A stretch of 64,000 nucleotides of DNA, taken from positions 62,750,387 to 62,814,386 of the forward strand of contig NC_052359.1 of the NCBI RefSeq assembly GCF_009727055.1. The letters are read 5' to 3'. The notes below the pieces were generated by a model. It made no database searches. It was not told where the DNA came from and saw only the letters and a list, made by a program, of their open reading frames with translations. This DNA is from Benincasa hispida. Taxonomy: Eukaryota; Streptophyta; Magnoliopsida; Cucurbitales; Cucurbitaceae. Shown one piece after another: positions 1 to 11,230 of this stretch. The position numbers and the translations under genes are program-made. The stretch's first letter is position 1; each line of letters starts with the position of its first letter.

Positions 1-1204
1 TTTCATAATGTTGAAAATAAAATATATATATATAAGTCGAAATAAATTTCTCATACTTGATAATCATTTATATATTTTTTTTTTGTTTTAAAAAATCTTA
101 ATCAAAACAAATTTGAATTATAACGTTTTTTCAAATTTTTTTTTTAAAGTTTTCAAATGAAATTTTTGATCTTCTAATTTAAATCTTTGATACTAAAGAA
201 CCAACAAACTAAATAATATTTGCATTAAAAAAAACTAAGCTAATCGCTTTGGTTAGAAATAAAAAACATATTTCTAATATATTTATAGCTACTATTTAAG
301 TTCCTTAAAAAAAAAAAGACTATTATTTTATAAAAAAACAAAAATATTCGATCGAAATCTACATTCCATACAAAATTTAGAAAAAACACAATTCACATAA
401 GAAATAAAAGAAAATTTTGAAAAAGATAACATACCTTGAAATAAAAAATGTAGGTATGACATCTAACTATTTCTGGTTTTGAAATAATTTTTTTCAAAAA
501 AGTATAAAATGTCTAGAAAAATTATAAATGACACTAAGAGTTGTTTGGAGAGAAAATTAAAAGGATATTGTCATTTTAGAAACTATTTAGAAAAATATTG
601 TTGTTTTCAAACTATTTCTAAAAATATTGTTGTTGTTTTTTTTAAAAATAAGTTGAGGGTTAAAAATTTATTTTGAACCTCGACCTTCCTTTCATTTATA
701 CGTCGAACTTTGAACCCTCGACCTTGCCTTTCCTAATATTATTTTTAAGTCTGTTTAATTATCGAGACCTTCCTCTATCAAAATATCGTATTTTTAAATT
801 TTCATAAGGTCCCCCTAGAATTCATTCCAAAGCTTGTTGAATAATTTTTATGGATTACTAAATAACGAGCTAATAAATCTCCTTCTTTTTGCCACTGAAC
901 TTCCCAATCAAATTCGAGAGCGAGAGCGAAATAGCGAGATTTTGATAGAGAGCGAGAATACCGTACAATTTTTTTTTTCTTTTTTAATTATTACACATTA
1001 CACCTTCTTCTTTCTTTCTTCCTTTCTTCCCTTTTCTTTTTCTTTTTCTTTTTTTTTTAATTTTTTATTTTATAAAAATAATTTCTAAAAATATTTTATT
1101 ATTTTATTTAAACTCTAAAAAGAATAAATTTAAAAAAATAATCTCTCATAAAAATAAAAAAATGTAAATTAAATATCTCATTTATATAAAAATAATTACA
1201 AAAA
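1..1204. other. AT-rich stretch, no gene seen
   Basis: The sequence is very AT-rich with many A and T homopolymers. A C/T-rich tract lies near 1,005-1,050. Short open frames here are low-complexity and give no recognisable protein. I see no terminal repeats or RNA gene. Confidence 0.6.
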
Positions 1205-2338
1205 TCAATGTGTCCCACAAGGTAGACGTCGTCGATTTCGAGCTGGTTGTCGTCGTCGACTTCGAACTTGAGGTTGCTCGGGTTCTTCTTAATGTTGCTC
1301 TGGTACCTCTGCAGGCGCTTCATAATATAATTATTCATTATGCTCTCAATGACCCCAACCATGTCCATGCACGTATGAAGACGAAGGACCAGCCTCTGAG
1401 TCATAATGTCCTGAACCAAATGCTGGCATCATCATCATCGGACTAACATAATCAGTTTGACTCTGTGTCTGCATCATAGGGGGAAACTCTTCTACATTAT
1501 GTGTAACCTCATCAAACTCATCCTCTTCCCGAACAGGTCCTCTACGTCTAGGAGCTGCTGGAGGAACAATAGGTATATCGTACATATAATGAATTTCCTC
1601 CATATATCTTTGGTTGTCACTACATATAACAAGAACCTGGTTCGGATCATTCGCAACCTCACAGAGTTTACTGTTGTTCGCTCTCTGTGAATTATAAAAT
1701 AATTAGACAATATTTAAAATAAATTTAAATTAAAAATAATTAGATAATATTCATTCATTTATCAGATGACCCATAGCTGCTCCCGGACGAGTGACATAGC
1801 GCCGTGTGATATTATTATATCAATGAATATATTCTAGAGAGATATCTGTGTCAAATTGTTCAAGAGAAACCACCCACTGCAATAAACCTTGCACGATAGT
1901 GCCATCGCACTACCAAATGTGCAACTTTTTCGGACCAATCTCCAGTTCTTAGGTCAATATCATGCAGTACGGGTTCAGTATTACAAGACGATGGAATATC
2001 CTGCTGAAAACCGAATTGTCTCATCACCCTGTTAGGAAGATGCTACTCACCAATGTGAAAACATATGAGAGGACTCATCGTCCGCCATATGTTTTGACCA
2101 TTCATATAAAAATTATACAAAGTATGCATAATAATTTTGTACGGCTCTCAAATAACCTGAAACATAAAATATTATATTAGAGAATATTAAAGACAAAATA
2201 CAATAAAAATGTGAATAAAATAATCAATTAGGTTTAGTGTAATGTACCTGTTCAGGTTGAAGTAGATCAAACATGTATCTATACTGGTTGACTAGATGTG
2301 TGGCTGTCCTAGTCACACAAAATTTGTCTCTCTACCTA
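1205..2338 (-). pseudogene. Plant mobile domain (MAIL/PMD-type) protein remnant
   Basis: The minus strand carries fragments of the C-terminal half of a plant mobile domain protein, the transposon-linked family that includes MAIN/MAIL1. Recognisable pieces in order are KFCVTRTATHLVNQYRYMF (~2,330-2,270), an EPY block with a PLICF segment (~2,150-2,060), RVMRQFGFQQDIP (~2,030-1,990), IDLRTGDWSEKVAHLV (~1,950-1,905), YNNITRRYVTRPGAAMGHL (~1,815-1,760), and a proline/arginine-rich tail reading RRRGPVREEDEFDE. The tail ends in CGTH with a stop at 1,205-1,207. AT-rich introns appear to separate some pieces. Several tryptophan codons have become stops, there is a one-base frameshift near 1,880, and further stops interrupt the tail. 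The copy is dead. It follows a Mutator DNA-binding fragment in the same orientation, as expected for a mobile-element-borne PMD gene. Confidence 0.75.
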
Positions 2339-2410
2339 AATTTTTAAATTGATAATTTAGAATTTAAATTAACTAGATCAGTGATATAAAAATTAAATTA
2401 AATTAAAACA

Positions 2411-2566
2411 AACCATGCGATTTTTTCTTTATTGCACGAAGTCTCCACTTGCAACCTTCCTCCCACTTCTTACACCGAATTGTCCAAATCATCGGTGTAG
2501 ATTTAACAACCTCGTAGAGCATTGCGACGCTATAAGGCAGAAAGCCTGCTCTATTTTGCCCGTTCA
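2411..2566 (-). pseudogene. Mutator-like transposase DNA-binding domain fragment
   Basis: On the minus strand the frame reads YEVVKSTPMIWTIRCKKW, then GCKWRLRA and KKKSHG. This matches the N-terminal DNA-binding region of MuDR-family transposases, where spaced Cys residues in a VVKS..W.VRC....GCKWRLRA pattern are typical. Only about 45 residues remain. The catalytic MULE domain is not seen. The next same-strand coding-like sequence, across a short AT-rich intron-like gap, is the plant-mobile-domain remnant. That suggests either a chimeric mobile gene or a deletion. The MULE N-terminal segment at 6.1-6.7 kb may be the other end of the same gene, displaced by the LTR at 2.6-4.8 kb. Confidence 0.7.
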
Positions 2567-2603
2567 TCTAATTTGCTCCCTTCTTGCTCCAAAATTTCAC
2601 TGA

Positions 2604-4835
2604 TTGAAGCCGAAACTCCATCACAAATGACATGGACAATTACAGACTCGATTATATGAAATTAAACGCCCAAAACACTGGGCAATTACAATTTTAAACA
2701 CCTTTAAAGCTGTAAATTCTAGGCCAATTTTGAAACCATCCAATATGCAAAGCCCATACATTCAAAATGCAATATGCACCCACCAAAACTTTGAATTAAA
2801 GTTTAAAATAAAATATTGAGACCCAAACAACCATGCTCTGATTTTAATTGAAGATATTGAAATTTCATGTAGTGGAAGAAATCGTGTCCCGATTTTAATT
2901 TTACAATAATTAGAGGACGGAAACACAAGATAAACAAAACTATGTTTTCTACTGTACAAGAAGAAGAAGAAGGGTTAGGAGATCACATACCCGTTGAAGA
3001 TCTATTCTTCACGTTCCTCTCCGTAACGTATCGTCTTCTCTCGAACTCACGAACTCGGCGTCCATGAACAAAGGAACGGACACCACCAAAGGGTCTTCCC
3101 CATTATTCTCAGGTATGAGAACCGTGCAGAGGTGTGGGCTTGCACTTAAATTTGGAATGAGGGAAGAGTATGAGATATTTTTCTGAGAAAAATTTCTGCA
3201 GAAAAAACAGAAAGAAGGAGATGGAGGAAGGAGATGATGATGAGAGAATCTCTCTTCTCTCTCTATTCTTTACATAAAAACTTAGAGATGTGAGGGTTAA
3301 AGGAGTAACTCTCTCCTTTTCTTTTAATTCAAAATTCAAATTCAGAATTTGAATTTTAATAATATATATATAATATGTGTTTATATATATATATATATAT
3401 ATATTAACTAACTTAATATATATAAATATTAAACTATATGTTATATCATATATAACATATAATCTATAGTTTATATTATATCACATAGAATATAATCTAT
3501 AGATTTTATATAAATCACATTCATGTAATTTAATATTTGAATCACATTCAAATAACAACCCTTCTCATCAAACTATATAAATTTAATATAAATTATATTC
3601 ACACTAAATTTTAACATATAGTTTTTATATGAATCATATTCATATAATTAATATTTGAATCATATTCAAATGTTTATTTCTCTCATAAAAATGTATTAAC
3701 ATACATTATATTATATAATGTATCAATATACATTATTTAACTGTATCTTATACAATTAATTTCTTTTAATTAATTTGAACAATTCAAATCACACTAAAAT
3801 TAATTTGATTCCTATTAGTCCTCATTAAGCAAAAAAGGGGACCTTATGAACCTATAGATTGAAGCTTCAATGATACGAAATTAATTGGTTAAACTCTTTT
3901 AATCAAATTAATTAACATTCATTAACTGTCGGTCATTCCACTAAAGACTGATAACAGAACTCTTCACACTATAGATTTATTTACGTGTTCATTGGATATA
4001 ACTAATCAACAGTGCATTGACCCTTCACAAATTGATTGTAAGTACAACTAGGTCAAATTATCGTTTTACCCCTGCAGTTACATCTAATTTCTTAAGTACC
4101 ACTGATCCCTCTAATAAACAATTAGTCATAGTCCAACTATGATCGAAACTCTCTCGGGCCAGGAAAGGGTGAGATGTCTCATTATTCAAACCCCAGAATT
4201 AGCCCTCAAGGGAACAATTTATCTTATTACCCTAACTATAGGGAAAGAGTGAATTCTTTTTTTATAGCTTTGTTCCCAGCTCCCCAATCAGACGAATCCC
4301 CAAAATGGTAGGCTTATTGAGTCGGCAAATCTGGCCACTCTCATTTATATAAATCAAAAAATCTTCTTCATAGGCAGGAGTTCACAACTCACTCAAGATT
4401 AATGTTAAGTCACCTATGGTCATCCTGGTGAAATGTAAGTCTCTTCTAGCAACGACGTTATAAATAGATACTTAACATTTCTTGGTTCAATCTTTATACA
4501 AACTCTTTTGTATAAGATACCCCCGTTCACATGTCTCCACAAAAATGATCAGGATCAGATCATTTGTAGTACCTTTACAACAATTGTAACAACTACAAAG
4601 CGAGCTGTATCAATAGTGTTACGATGATAAAGCACCTAACCTTATCTATATACTACAAGCCATTTAGGTTATCATTTAAACATGATCCACTTGTATATTT
4701 CCACATACATGTTTAAGTTACATCAGGTAACCTTGGATCTTAGGTTAATGGATTATTGCACAAGTAACATAAAATTAATCAACCATTGATTCAACTAACA
4801 TCAAATTATGAGGCTTTAGAGCATACACCCCAATA
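2604..4835 (-). mobile_element. Copia LTR (A-type) with start of leader, truncated
   Basis: Read on the minus strand, 4,835 down to 2,849 is a full-length LTR of the family seen again at 24.1, 34.3, 35.0 and 39.4 kb. It starts TATTGGGGTGTATGC at the high end and has the shared interior blocks (GACATGTGAACGGGGG, CCTGAGTG-like, and 'gatcagtggta' equivalents). It ends in CA at 2,849, followed by AT and a degenerate tRNA-iMet binding site. Beyond that is about 240 bp of internal leader, whose 'cagactcgatt' block resembles the leader near 63,430. The rest of the element is missing. It separates pieces of a Mutator-like gene. Confidence 0.75.
2835..2846 (-). other. Degenerate primer binding site (tRNA-iMet)
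   Basis: The minus strand reads TAAAATCAGAGC two bases after the LTR end, against the canonical TGGTATCAGAGC. The core ATCAGAGC is intact. Confidence 0.6.
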
Positions 4836-5115
4836 CCTCTACCATCGCCATCGACTCTAACACCACCACTATGACCATCAATCTTGACACCACCACCACT
4901 ACCATACCACCATTGAGCTCGACACTAACACCACTACCACTACCATTGTCATCGACCCTGACACCACCATTATCACCATCGACCCGGTCACCACCACCGC
5001 CATCAACCTCGATACCACCATTGACCTAGACATTACCATCACCATTGCCACCATCACCATCGACCTGGATACCACCACCACTTCTATAGAGCCAACTCCT
5101 ATCGTCATCATTGAC
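4836..5115. repeat. Imperfect CAC/ATC trinucleotide-rich tract
   Basis: Repeated CACCAC, ACCATC and CATCGACC words run through about 280 bp, making an imperfect trinucleotide minisatellite. Both strands give low-complexity open frames (poly Thr/His/Pro on +, poly Val/Met/Ser on -), which I do not regard as genes. It may be a low-complexity part of the Ulp1-like remnant immediately downstream. Confidence 0.6.
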
Positions 5116-5199
5116 CTAAGGCAGAGGCACGTCCGATCGCTTCTACGAAGACGATGATATAAAATGAACTAATAATGAAGGACACAGGTGCACGGAGAG

Positions 5200-6120
5200 A
5201 AAGAGAAAAGAAGCCAAGCCATATACCCCTCCCGCGGATGTCAAGAAATCCAAATTACCGAGAAAAACAACCAAACCACATAAACTAATAAACTGTGTGT
5301 TGTACGATCCGACACAGCTGATACCAGAGGATGTGTTCAAGTTGTTTATAGACTGGTTGGCTACTGACGATTGTGATCCGCATGTACTAGGGAGATGGCC
5401 CCTGTTCCGGACAAGTTGCACTGCTCAACAAGTGTTTCACGAACTAATCACAGATGATTAGTGGGTCGATTGTGATGTAAGTAATATTTATTTCGTATAT
5501 CCGTTACCTAATTTTTCAAAATTATTGTACTAAAAAAATGTCGGTCGGGATTGCAGGTAATCAATACCATACTATAGTTTATGTACAAGAAGTTCACATC
5601 GCGACCAGAGATATGTTTACATGATTCACCATCTTATCATCTGCATACACCGCACGTATAATCTAACTATTGCACAACGTGTTCGTACATGAATACTATT
5701 TTTATAACATATTCTCATGTAGACAACGTCATCTAAGCGACTGAGGTATAGGCACGTGAGGAGTCGTTGATGAACATGATGTCAGGTAAAATTGAGGGAT
5801 CACCTACATGGGTGGATGTCGACTTTGTATACACGATGTATAATTTTCGTGAACACTGACTACTAGTGGTGATAGACGTGAACATTGGGCGGATAATATT
5901 GTATGACTCACAGTTCGATCTTCAGCTTGTCTTTACGCCAATGACCCACACATTGACATCCCTATGTCAATATTGCAGGCTTTTTTAAAAGAAACCTAGT
6001 TTTACCCTGGTCCATGAGTGATGTATCGAGCAGACACATCCAAGGCAAAACTACGTTAGACTGTGGCATCTTCTGTCTAAATTTCTTCGAGTATATAGTC
6101 ATGGGGACCTTGTTATGTAT
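5200..6120 (+). pseudogene. Ulp1/C48 cysteine peptidase remnant of a transposon
   Basis: The plus strand shows fragments of a Ulp1-like (SUMO protease fold, family C48) domain of the kind carried by some plant Mutator-like elements. In order: LINCVLYDPTQLIPEDVFKL and WLATDDCDPHVLGRWPLF (~5,285-5,400), then VVIDVNIGRIILYDSQFDL (~5,865-5,925), then the catalytic-cysteine block TLDCGIFCLNFFEY (~6,055-6,095). The Trp expected next to the catalytic His is a stop codon (H-stop-LLVVIDV). Another stop follows DD near 5,458, and the segments lie in different frames, so no active enzyme is possible. It converges on the oppositely oriented MULE transposase N-terminus. Confidence 0.7.
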
Positions 6121-6727
6121 CCAAATTAGCAGGCTGGCTTGGAGTTCGATGTGGTTCACTTGCCGCATTGTCCCCACACTGATTAACAACATTTTTTATC
6201 CCAATGTCATTCCCAAATTCTCCACCAATGTCATGACGATCATTTTCCATAATTACGTCAAATGCATCATTATGAACCCATGTTATGCCAGCATACTGAT
6301 ATGTCGTTCGAGAATTCCATGTGTTGATGTTGTCGTCTTCCATAGATACAACATATGGAAATATTTCAGGTTCAAACAAAGGTTCATGTTCTGTCTCAAT
6401 ATCATATGTGTTTCTGTCTTTGTATATCTTTTCAACGCTGACAAATATTTGAGGTCTATTACAATCTACCTCAAGAAGCAAATACTTAACATTGTCGTCG
6501 TCCATTAGACATACTGTAGGACCATCTGAGTCCAACTTATACCGAACCCTCATTATAATGTCGAACTCTGAAGAATTGACTATTGCAATTTCATAAACTC
6601 AATCCCTCAATTCAACATATCTCAATGCCTTCGACACCACGATGCCCTTCAAAGGACCTTCCTTATAGCATTATTTATCGTCATTCCATTTTCCACTATG
6701 TCGAATAAATAACTGCTTCTCATCCAT
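6113..6727 (-). pseudogene. Mutator-like transposase N-terminal segment
   Basis: From an ATG at 6,727 the minus strand reads MDEKQLFIRHSGKW, then GIVVSKALRYVELRD, then VYEIAIVNSSEFDIIMRVRY and DNVKYLLLEV. This is the pattern of the PB1-like N-terminal domain of plant MULE transposases. Two stops interrupt it: TAA after WNDDK, and a TGA after ELRD that is most simply a CGA-to-TGA change. From 6,553 the frame stays open to 6,113 and includes an acidic linker. DNA-binding and catalytic parts do not follow here. A DNA-binding fragment lies 3.5 kb further along the same strand, beyond the LTR. The 3' end overlaps the Ulp1 remnant on the other strand. Confidence 0.72.
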
Positions 6728-9388
6728 CCTTCAAAATAATACAAAAAATAGACCATTAAAATCAAATCAATTTTGTCATTTTCTCGATCATTTATCTCGC
6801 TTTCTTTCCTCGCTCCCATTACTCAATCTCATTCCCCATTCTCGTTTTCCATTCCCGTCACTCGATCCCGATCCCCGTTCCAATACCTCCTTTGTTCCTC
6901 ACTCGTTTCCATATTTCATCTTGTTAGTGGTTATCTATCTCGTTACATTTCCTTGACACTCACTTGTTTTCATTAATAGCTAGTCACGTTTATCATTTAC
7001 GTCTTATAAAATGTGATGTCTTATATGTCTTATATCTAAAAAAAATAACTACAAAATAAAGCATATGAAGTTCTGCGTTTACTTATTTGTGTGCAGCAGC
7101 TTATATTTGGTGATTTAATATAATGTTGATTCTTTGTTCATTGAGGATGCTAAGCGTCATTCGGTCGGACGTATGGGTTCTTCACAAAATTTGGATGTAA
7201 TGCTTCTTTGTTAGAATTTGATATCAAACGAAATATTTTGTGTTCTCCAAATTTCATATGACCCTTCTTAAGCAAGTTTCATTAAAGTGATTTGATATGA
7301 TTGTGTGTTTTGTCAATTTCATATACCACATTATTCCCATTGAAAATGGGAGAAAGTATCGAAAACGAAAAACGAAAATGGAAACGGGAACAGGATCAGG
7401 AATCGAAGTTGGGATGTCGGGGGCCAATCAAACTTATCTTTAGGAGTAATTGGGTAATGTCACATGCGACGGATGTAAAAAATAAAAAAAAGCCAATTTT
7501 CAATAATTTCTTCAATGCATGCCATTTTTCAATTGGGTCCCCCAAAATGGATCATCCATACAAAATTTTGATCCTAATGGCTGCCTCATGAAAAGAAAAT
7601 GGGGTTTGAGTTCTCTTTCTCTCTTTTTTTTAACTATATATATATATAAAATTCAAAACCTAAATTTGAATTTCTTTTTTTTTCCTCTTTTATTCCAAAT
7701 ATCCCAACTCTTTTATTTTCTTTCAAATTTAAAAATTCAATCATTTATCTCCAAAATCTCCAAACAATTATATGAAATTAATTTAAATCAATTAACTTCT
7801 CAAATCATCTTAATAATTTTGCTTCAAAACTAAAAAATAAAGAAATTAAAATCCAACAATTTAAGATAATCGATCCCAATTTATTTGGAACTCAAAATGT
7901 TACAAAAAAAAATAAATAAAATCTAAAATTTTTTGCTAGGTTTACAAATTTAGAAAACGATGACTGGATTTGCAAATAATTCTTATTAAATCTCTTGATA
8001 TTCATCTGCATTTTTTCAACTATTTCTTTTTTTTCCCCCTAAATAAAAATAAATTTGGAGAATTGAAACTATTGGAATCTTGTATCTCTATAAACAATTT
8101 ATTATTTTTCTCTTTCAAATTTGTTTATTGTTATTTTAAAAAGTTTGTTTCGCCTACCCTTTCCCTCTATAATTCTCTCGAGACTGGAGAGATAGATTTA
8201 CATTTAACCAATTATAGTAAGAACTCAATGAAATACTCTCAAAATTCACCAAAATAATTTCAAAAGACCAACATTTTGAGGAAGTTTTATGGGAGATGTC
8301 ATTCCATTTCTAAATACTTAGATGCAATTTAAGAAAGGTAAATACAATATAATATTTTAGTTGTATAAAAAAATTGATTGTTTCGTTTTTTTTAATTCAA
8401 TTTTATGTTAAAAAAAACGATTTCACAGTTTGTGTGTATGAAAAAAAAAAAAAAAAAAAAAAAAAATTATAAAATGGAGATTTTTTCCTAAAACATTTTA
8501 AAGCAAGAAATAAAAAAAAAAACAGGATTTTCTCAACAAAAAAATAATAATAATAATAATAAAAAGGACAAATGGCAAAGATCACCTCTAAACTAAGGTG
8601 GTAGTTGGAATACACTCTCAAACTTTTTAATTGTAAAAATTATACCCTCAAATTTATAATAATTGTAGAAATTAAACCTTTAAACGATATAAATCGAACA
8701 TCAAAATTATACAAGTGTTACAATTTCTACACTTATATAAGTTTGAGGTCCAATATTAATAACAATATAAGTTTGAAGGTTTAATTTTTATTGAAAATAT
8801 AATTGCAACTACTATTGTGATTGTTGCCGTTTGCTGCTAAAAAAAATAAACGGGTTGTTTTAAAAAAATGTAATATATTTAATCAATGTAAGTATAGATG
8901 GGCTGATTAAAGTATATACTGTTAACAATAAATTATAAATTATCATTTTGTATCTGCACTCCATGTGTTTTTAATCCAATTCTTCTTTGAATCCATTATA
9001 ACTATTTTGAAATTTTTATGATTAAAAAAAATGGAAATGAAACTGAATTCGTTAAAACTATGGTTTTTTTTTTTTTCAATTTCAAACTCCTAAGATATTA
9101 GATTCCCAAAATAACTTCCATAACTAACAGCCTAAATTCTGTTATCCAAACAAGTTTTAATGTATTTAGATTTTAAATTTTGAATGGTAAAATGTAGAAC
9201 TATATTAAAAAGAGAAAAATATTAGGAAAATTATTTTAAATGACAGAGCTGTTAAAAACATTTTCAAATATAGTAAACAATGACGTTTTTGCTCATTTTG
9301 TAAATATTTTTGTTCATTTTTCTATATTTGAAAACAACCCAAAACATTATCAAATACAAATATGTATTATATAATATATTAAAAATTA
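6728..9388. other. AT-rich intergenic DNA, no gene seen
   Basis: I find no coding pattern. Features are C/T-rich DNA at 6,770-6,970, an A homopolymer of about 27 bases at ~8,441-8,467, and an AAT microsatellite near 8,545-8,560. Open frames in this stretch are low-complexity. Confidence 0.6.
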
Positions 9389-9722
9389 GGACAAATATCA
9401 ATTTCACTCCTGAACTTTAGAGATGGTATCAAACTAATATTGTAGCAATCTAAATCATGAACTTTCATAAATGTGTCAATTTAAACTCCAAACTAATAAA
9501 TGTATCAATTTAAACCTGAACTCTCGTAAGTGTATTAATTTAAACTCTGAAATTATATAAGTGCATCAATTTAAACCCTCCATTATGTTTGATTTGGATA
9601 CAAAGTTTAAGGTTTAAATTGATATACTTAAAAAAATTAGACTTTAAATTAATACAATTATTAGCTTATGGTTTAAATTGCTACAACCCACAAAGTTTAA
9701 GAGTATAAATTGATATTTGTCC
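9389..9722. mobile_element. MITE with terminal inverted repeats and 9-bp TSD
   Basis: The element starts GGACAAATATCAATTT and ends AAATTGATATTTGTCC, an exact 16-bp inverted repeat. It is flanked by identical 9-bp direct repeats TAAAAATTA (9,380-9,388 and 9,723-9,731). It is 334 bp long with no coding capacity. The interior repeats a unit resembling 'gtgtatcaatttaaac' three or four times. A 9-bp target duplication suggests Mutator-type mobilisation, but the AT-rich flanks make that tentative. Confidence 0.75.
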
Positions 9723-9731
9723 TAAAAATTA

Positions 9732-11230
9732 TATTATATTATAAATTAATAATTACACAGTTAAGATAAATTTAAGTCATAAATAACAATTTATATTCAA
9801 TCAAATATCTAGCAACCATAGTTTAGTGGTCTATAAATATAAATATATTGTTTTATTACATGGTTTAAATTGAAATTTGTTTTATATATCTGCTATCAAA
9901 TACATATTAAAAAACATGAAATATAATAATATTTTTATTCGATTCTATGTTTTCAAGTATATGTAATTTTGAAGTAAAAAGGTGTCTTAACTTAGCGAGA
10001 ATGTACTTTTAAAGAATTCTATGATATCATTTGTATGAAAAGAACTATGGGTCATTTGGGACACCAACTAAAACTTGGTGTATAACTCAATCTATATTTG
10101 AGACACCAAATATAATAGTAGAGTGTGCAACTATTTATATCCTACAATTAAATATAGTAAATACTATTTCAAAATTTCCTTTGTTACCGTATTTATTATT
10201 TTCACTCATCCTCTTTTTTTTCTTTACTGAAATGTTTACTATTTACTACCGAAATCAAAATAATTTATACCTCAAACACAAATTATTATAATACAAACTA
10301 AAATAACCTATCATTTAGACAGAATCTGATTATTACAACCCATTAACTATAATAACCACCTACTAAAACCATCTAAACCTCAAATACTAATTAGTCTTTC
10401 TTCTACAATTGCATATAAAAGTATCTTCACTTGAAAGCTATTCCATCTCTCTCCTATGACTAAAAGTGAGTTTAACAGTAACGTTTTTTTTATATATATC
10501 GACCCTCATTCAAAAAATCTTATCAAGTGTAGTTAAAAGTAATTAAAAGTAATTTTAAAATTCTGAAAAACAAGTCTAAAGTTTTTCTAATCCAATAATT
10601 CAATACTTTTAAAGGTTATTTTAAAACCACTATTTTTACTTTTATTTTTTGAAAGGATTCATACAATTAAAATTGATTCTAAATTATTAAATTCATGTTT
10701 GAAGTATATCAAACATGACTAAAATAATTTTGACGATGTGAAAATCATTCCAAAAGATATAATTACTTTCATTTGGAAAATACTCTTGATTCTCCCATGA
10801 AAATCTGAAGCACAGAAGTTGCTATGCAAACAAACCTCTAGTTAGTAAGGCACAAGAAGTCAACTGAAGAATTTTTGGAGTAATTATAGATCAAACTGCA
10901 TCCAAACAGCTGCAAATGCTCTCCCAATTCTATTGAGCTTTGGATTTGACAAGCTCTGCTTGGTCTCTTGGTTCATCATTCAACAAGTTAGACATTATGC
11001 TCAATCAATCACTGTAAACTATTCCCCTACTTAGGGCTCAACAATAAGGTTAAAGATCTCATAATCAAGAGATAAAAGATGAGTGGATGCCCCAAAACAT
11101 AGGTAATTTTAAATTATGGGTACTTTTCTACTTGCTTGAACATTATAATTCACATAATTTATGATACCTATTTGGTTATTAAGATATAAATAGTATGGCA
11201 CAAACATGATTTGAAAAGTTAATTTAGGAA
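9732..11230. other. AT-rich intergenic DNA and probable CIA1 3' UTR
   Basis: No coding pattern is visible. The last few hundred bases before 11,231 probably include the 3' untranslated region of CIA1, which is transcribed leftward, but I could not place a polyadenylation site. Confidence 0.5.

Noticed and set aside
4899..5111. Val/Met/Ser-rich open frame on the minus strand
   Set aside because: Product of a trinucleotide-repeat tract, low-complexity on both strands.
6780..7420. C/T-rich 6,780-6,900 and A/G-rich 7,340-7,420 as inverted repeat ends of an element
   Set aside because: The similarity (CGTTTTCCATTCCCG-like) is short and low-complexity. No target duplication was found.
8570..8850. 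Possible MITE with ends GGACAAATGGCAAAGATCA and TGATTGTTGCCGTTTG
   Set aside because: The inverted match has several mismatches and no flanking duplication was seen.
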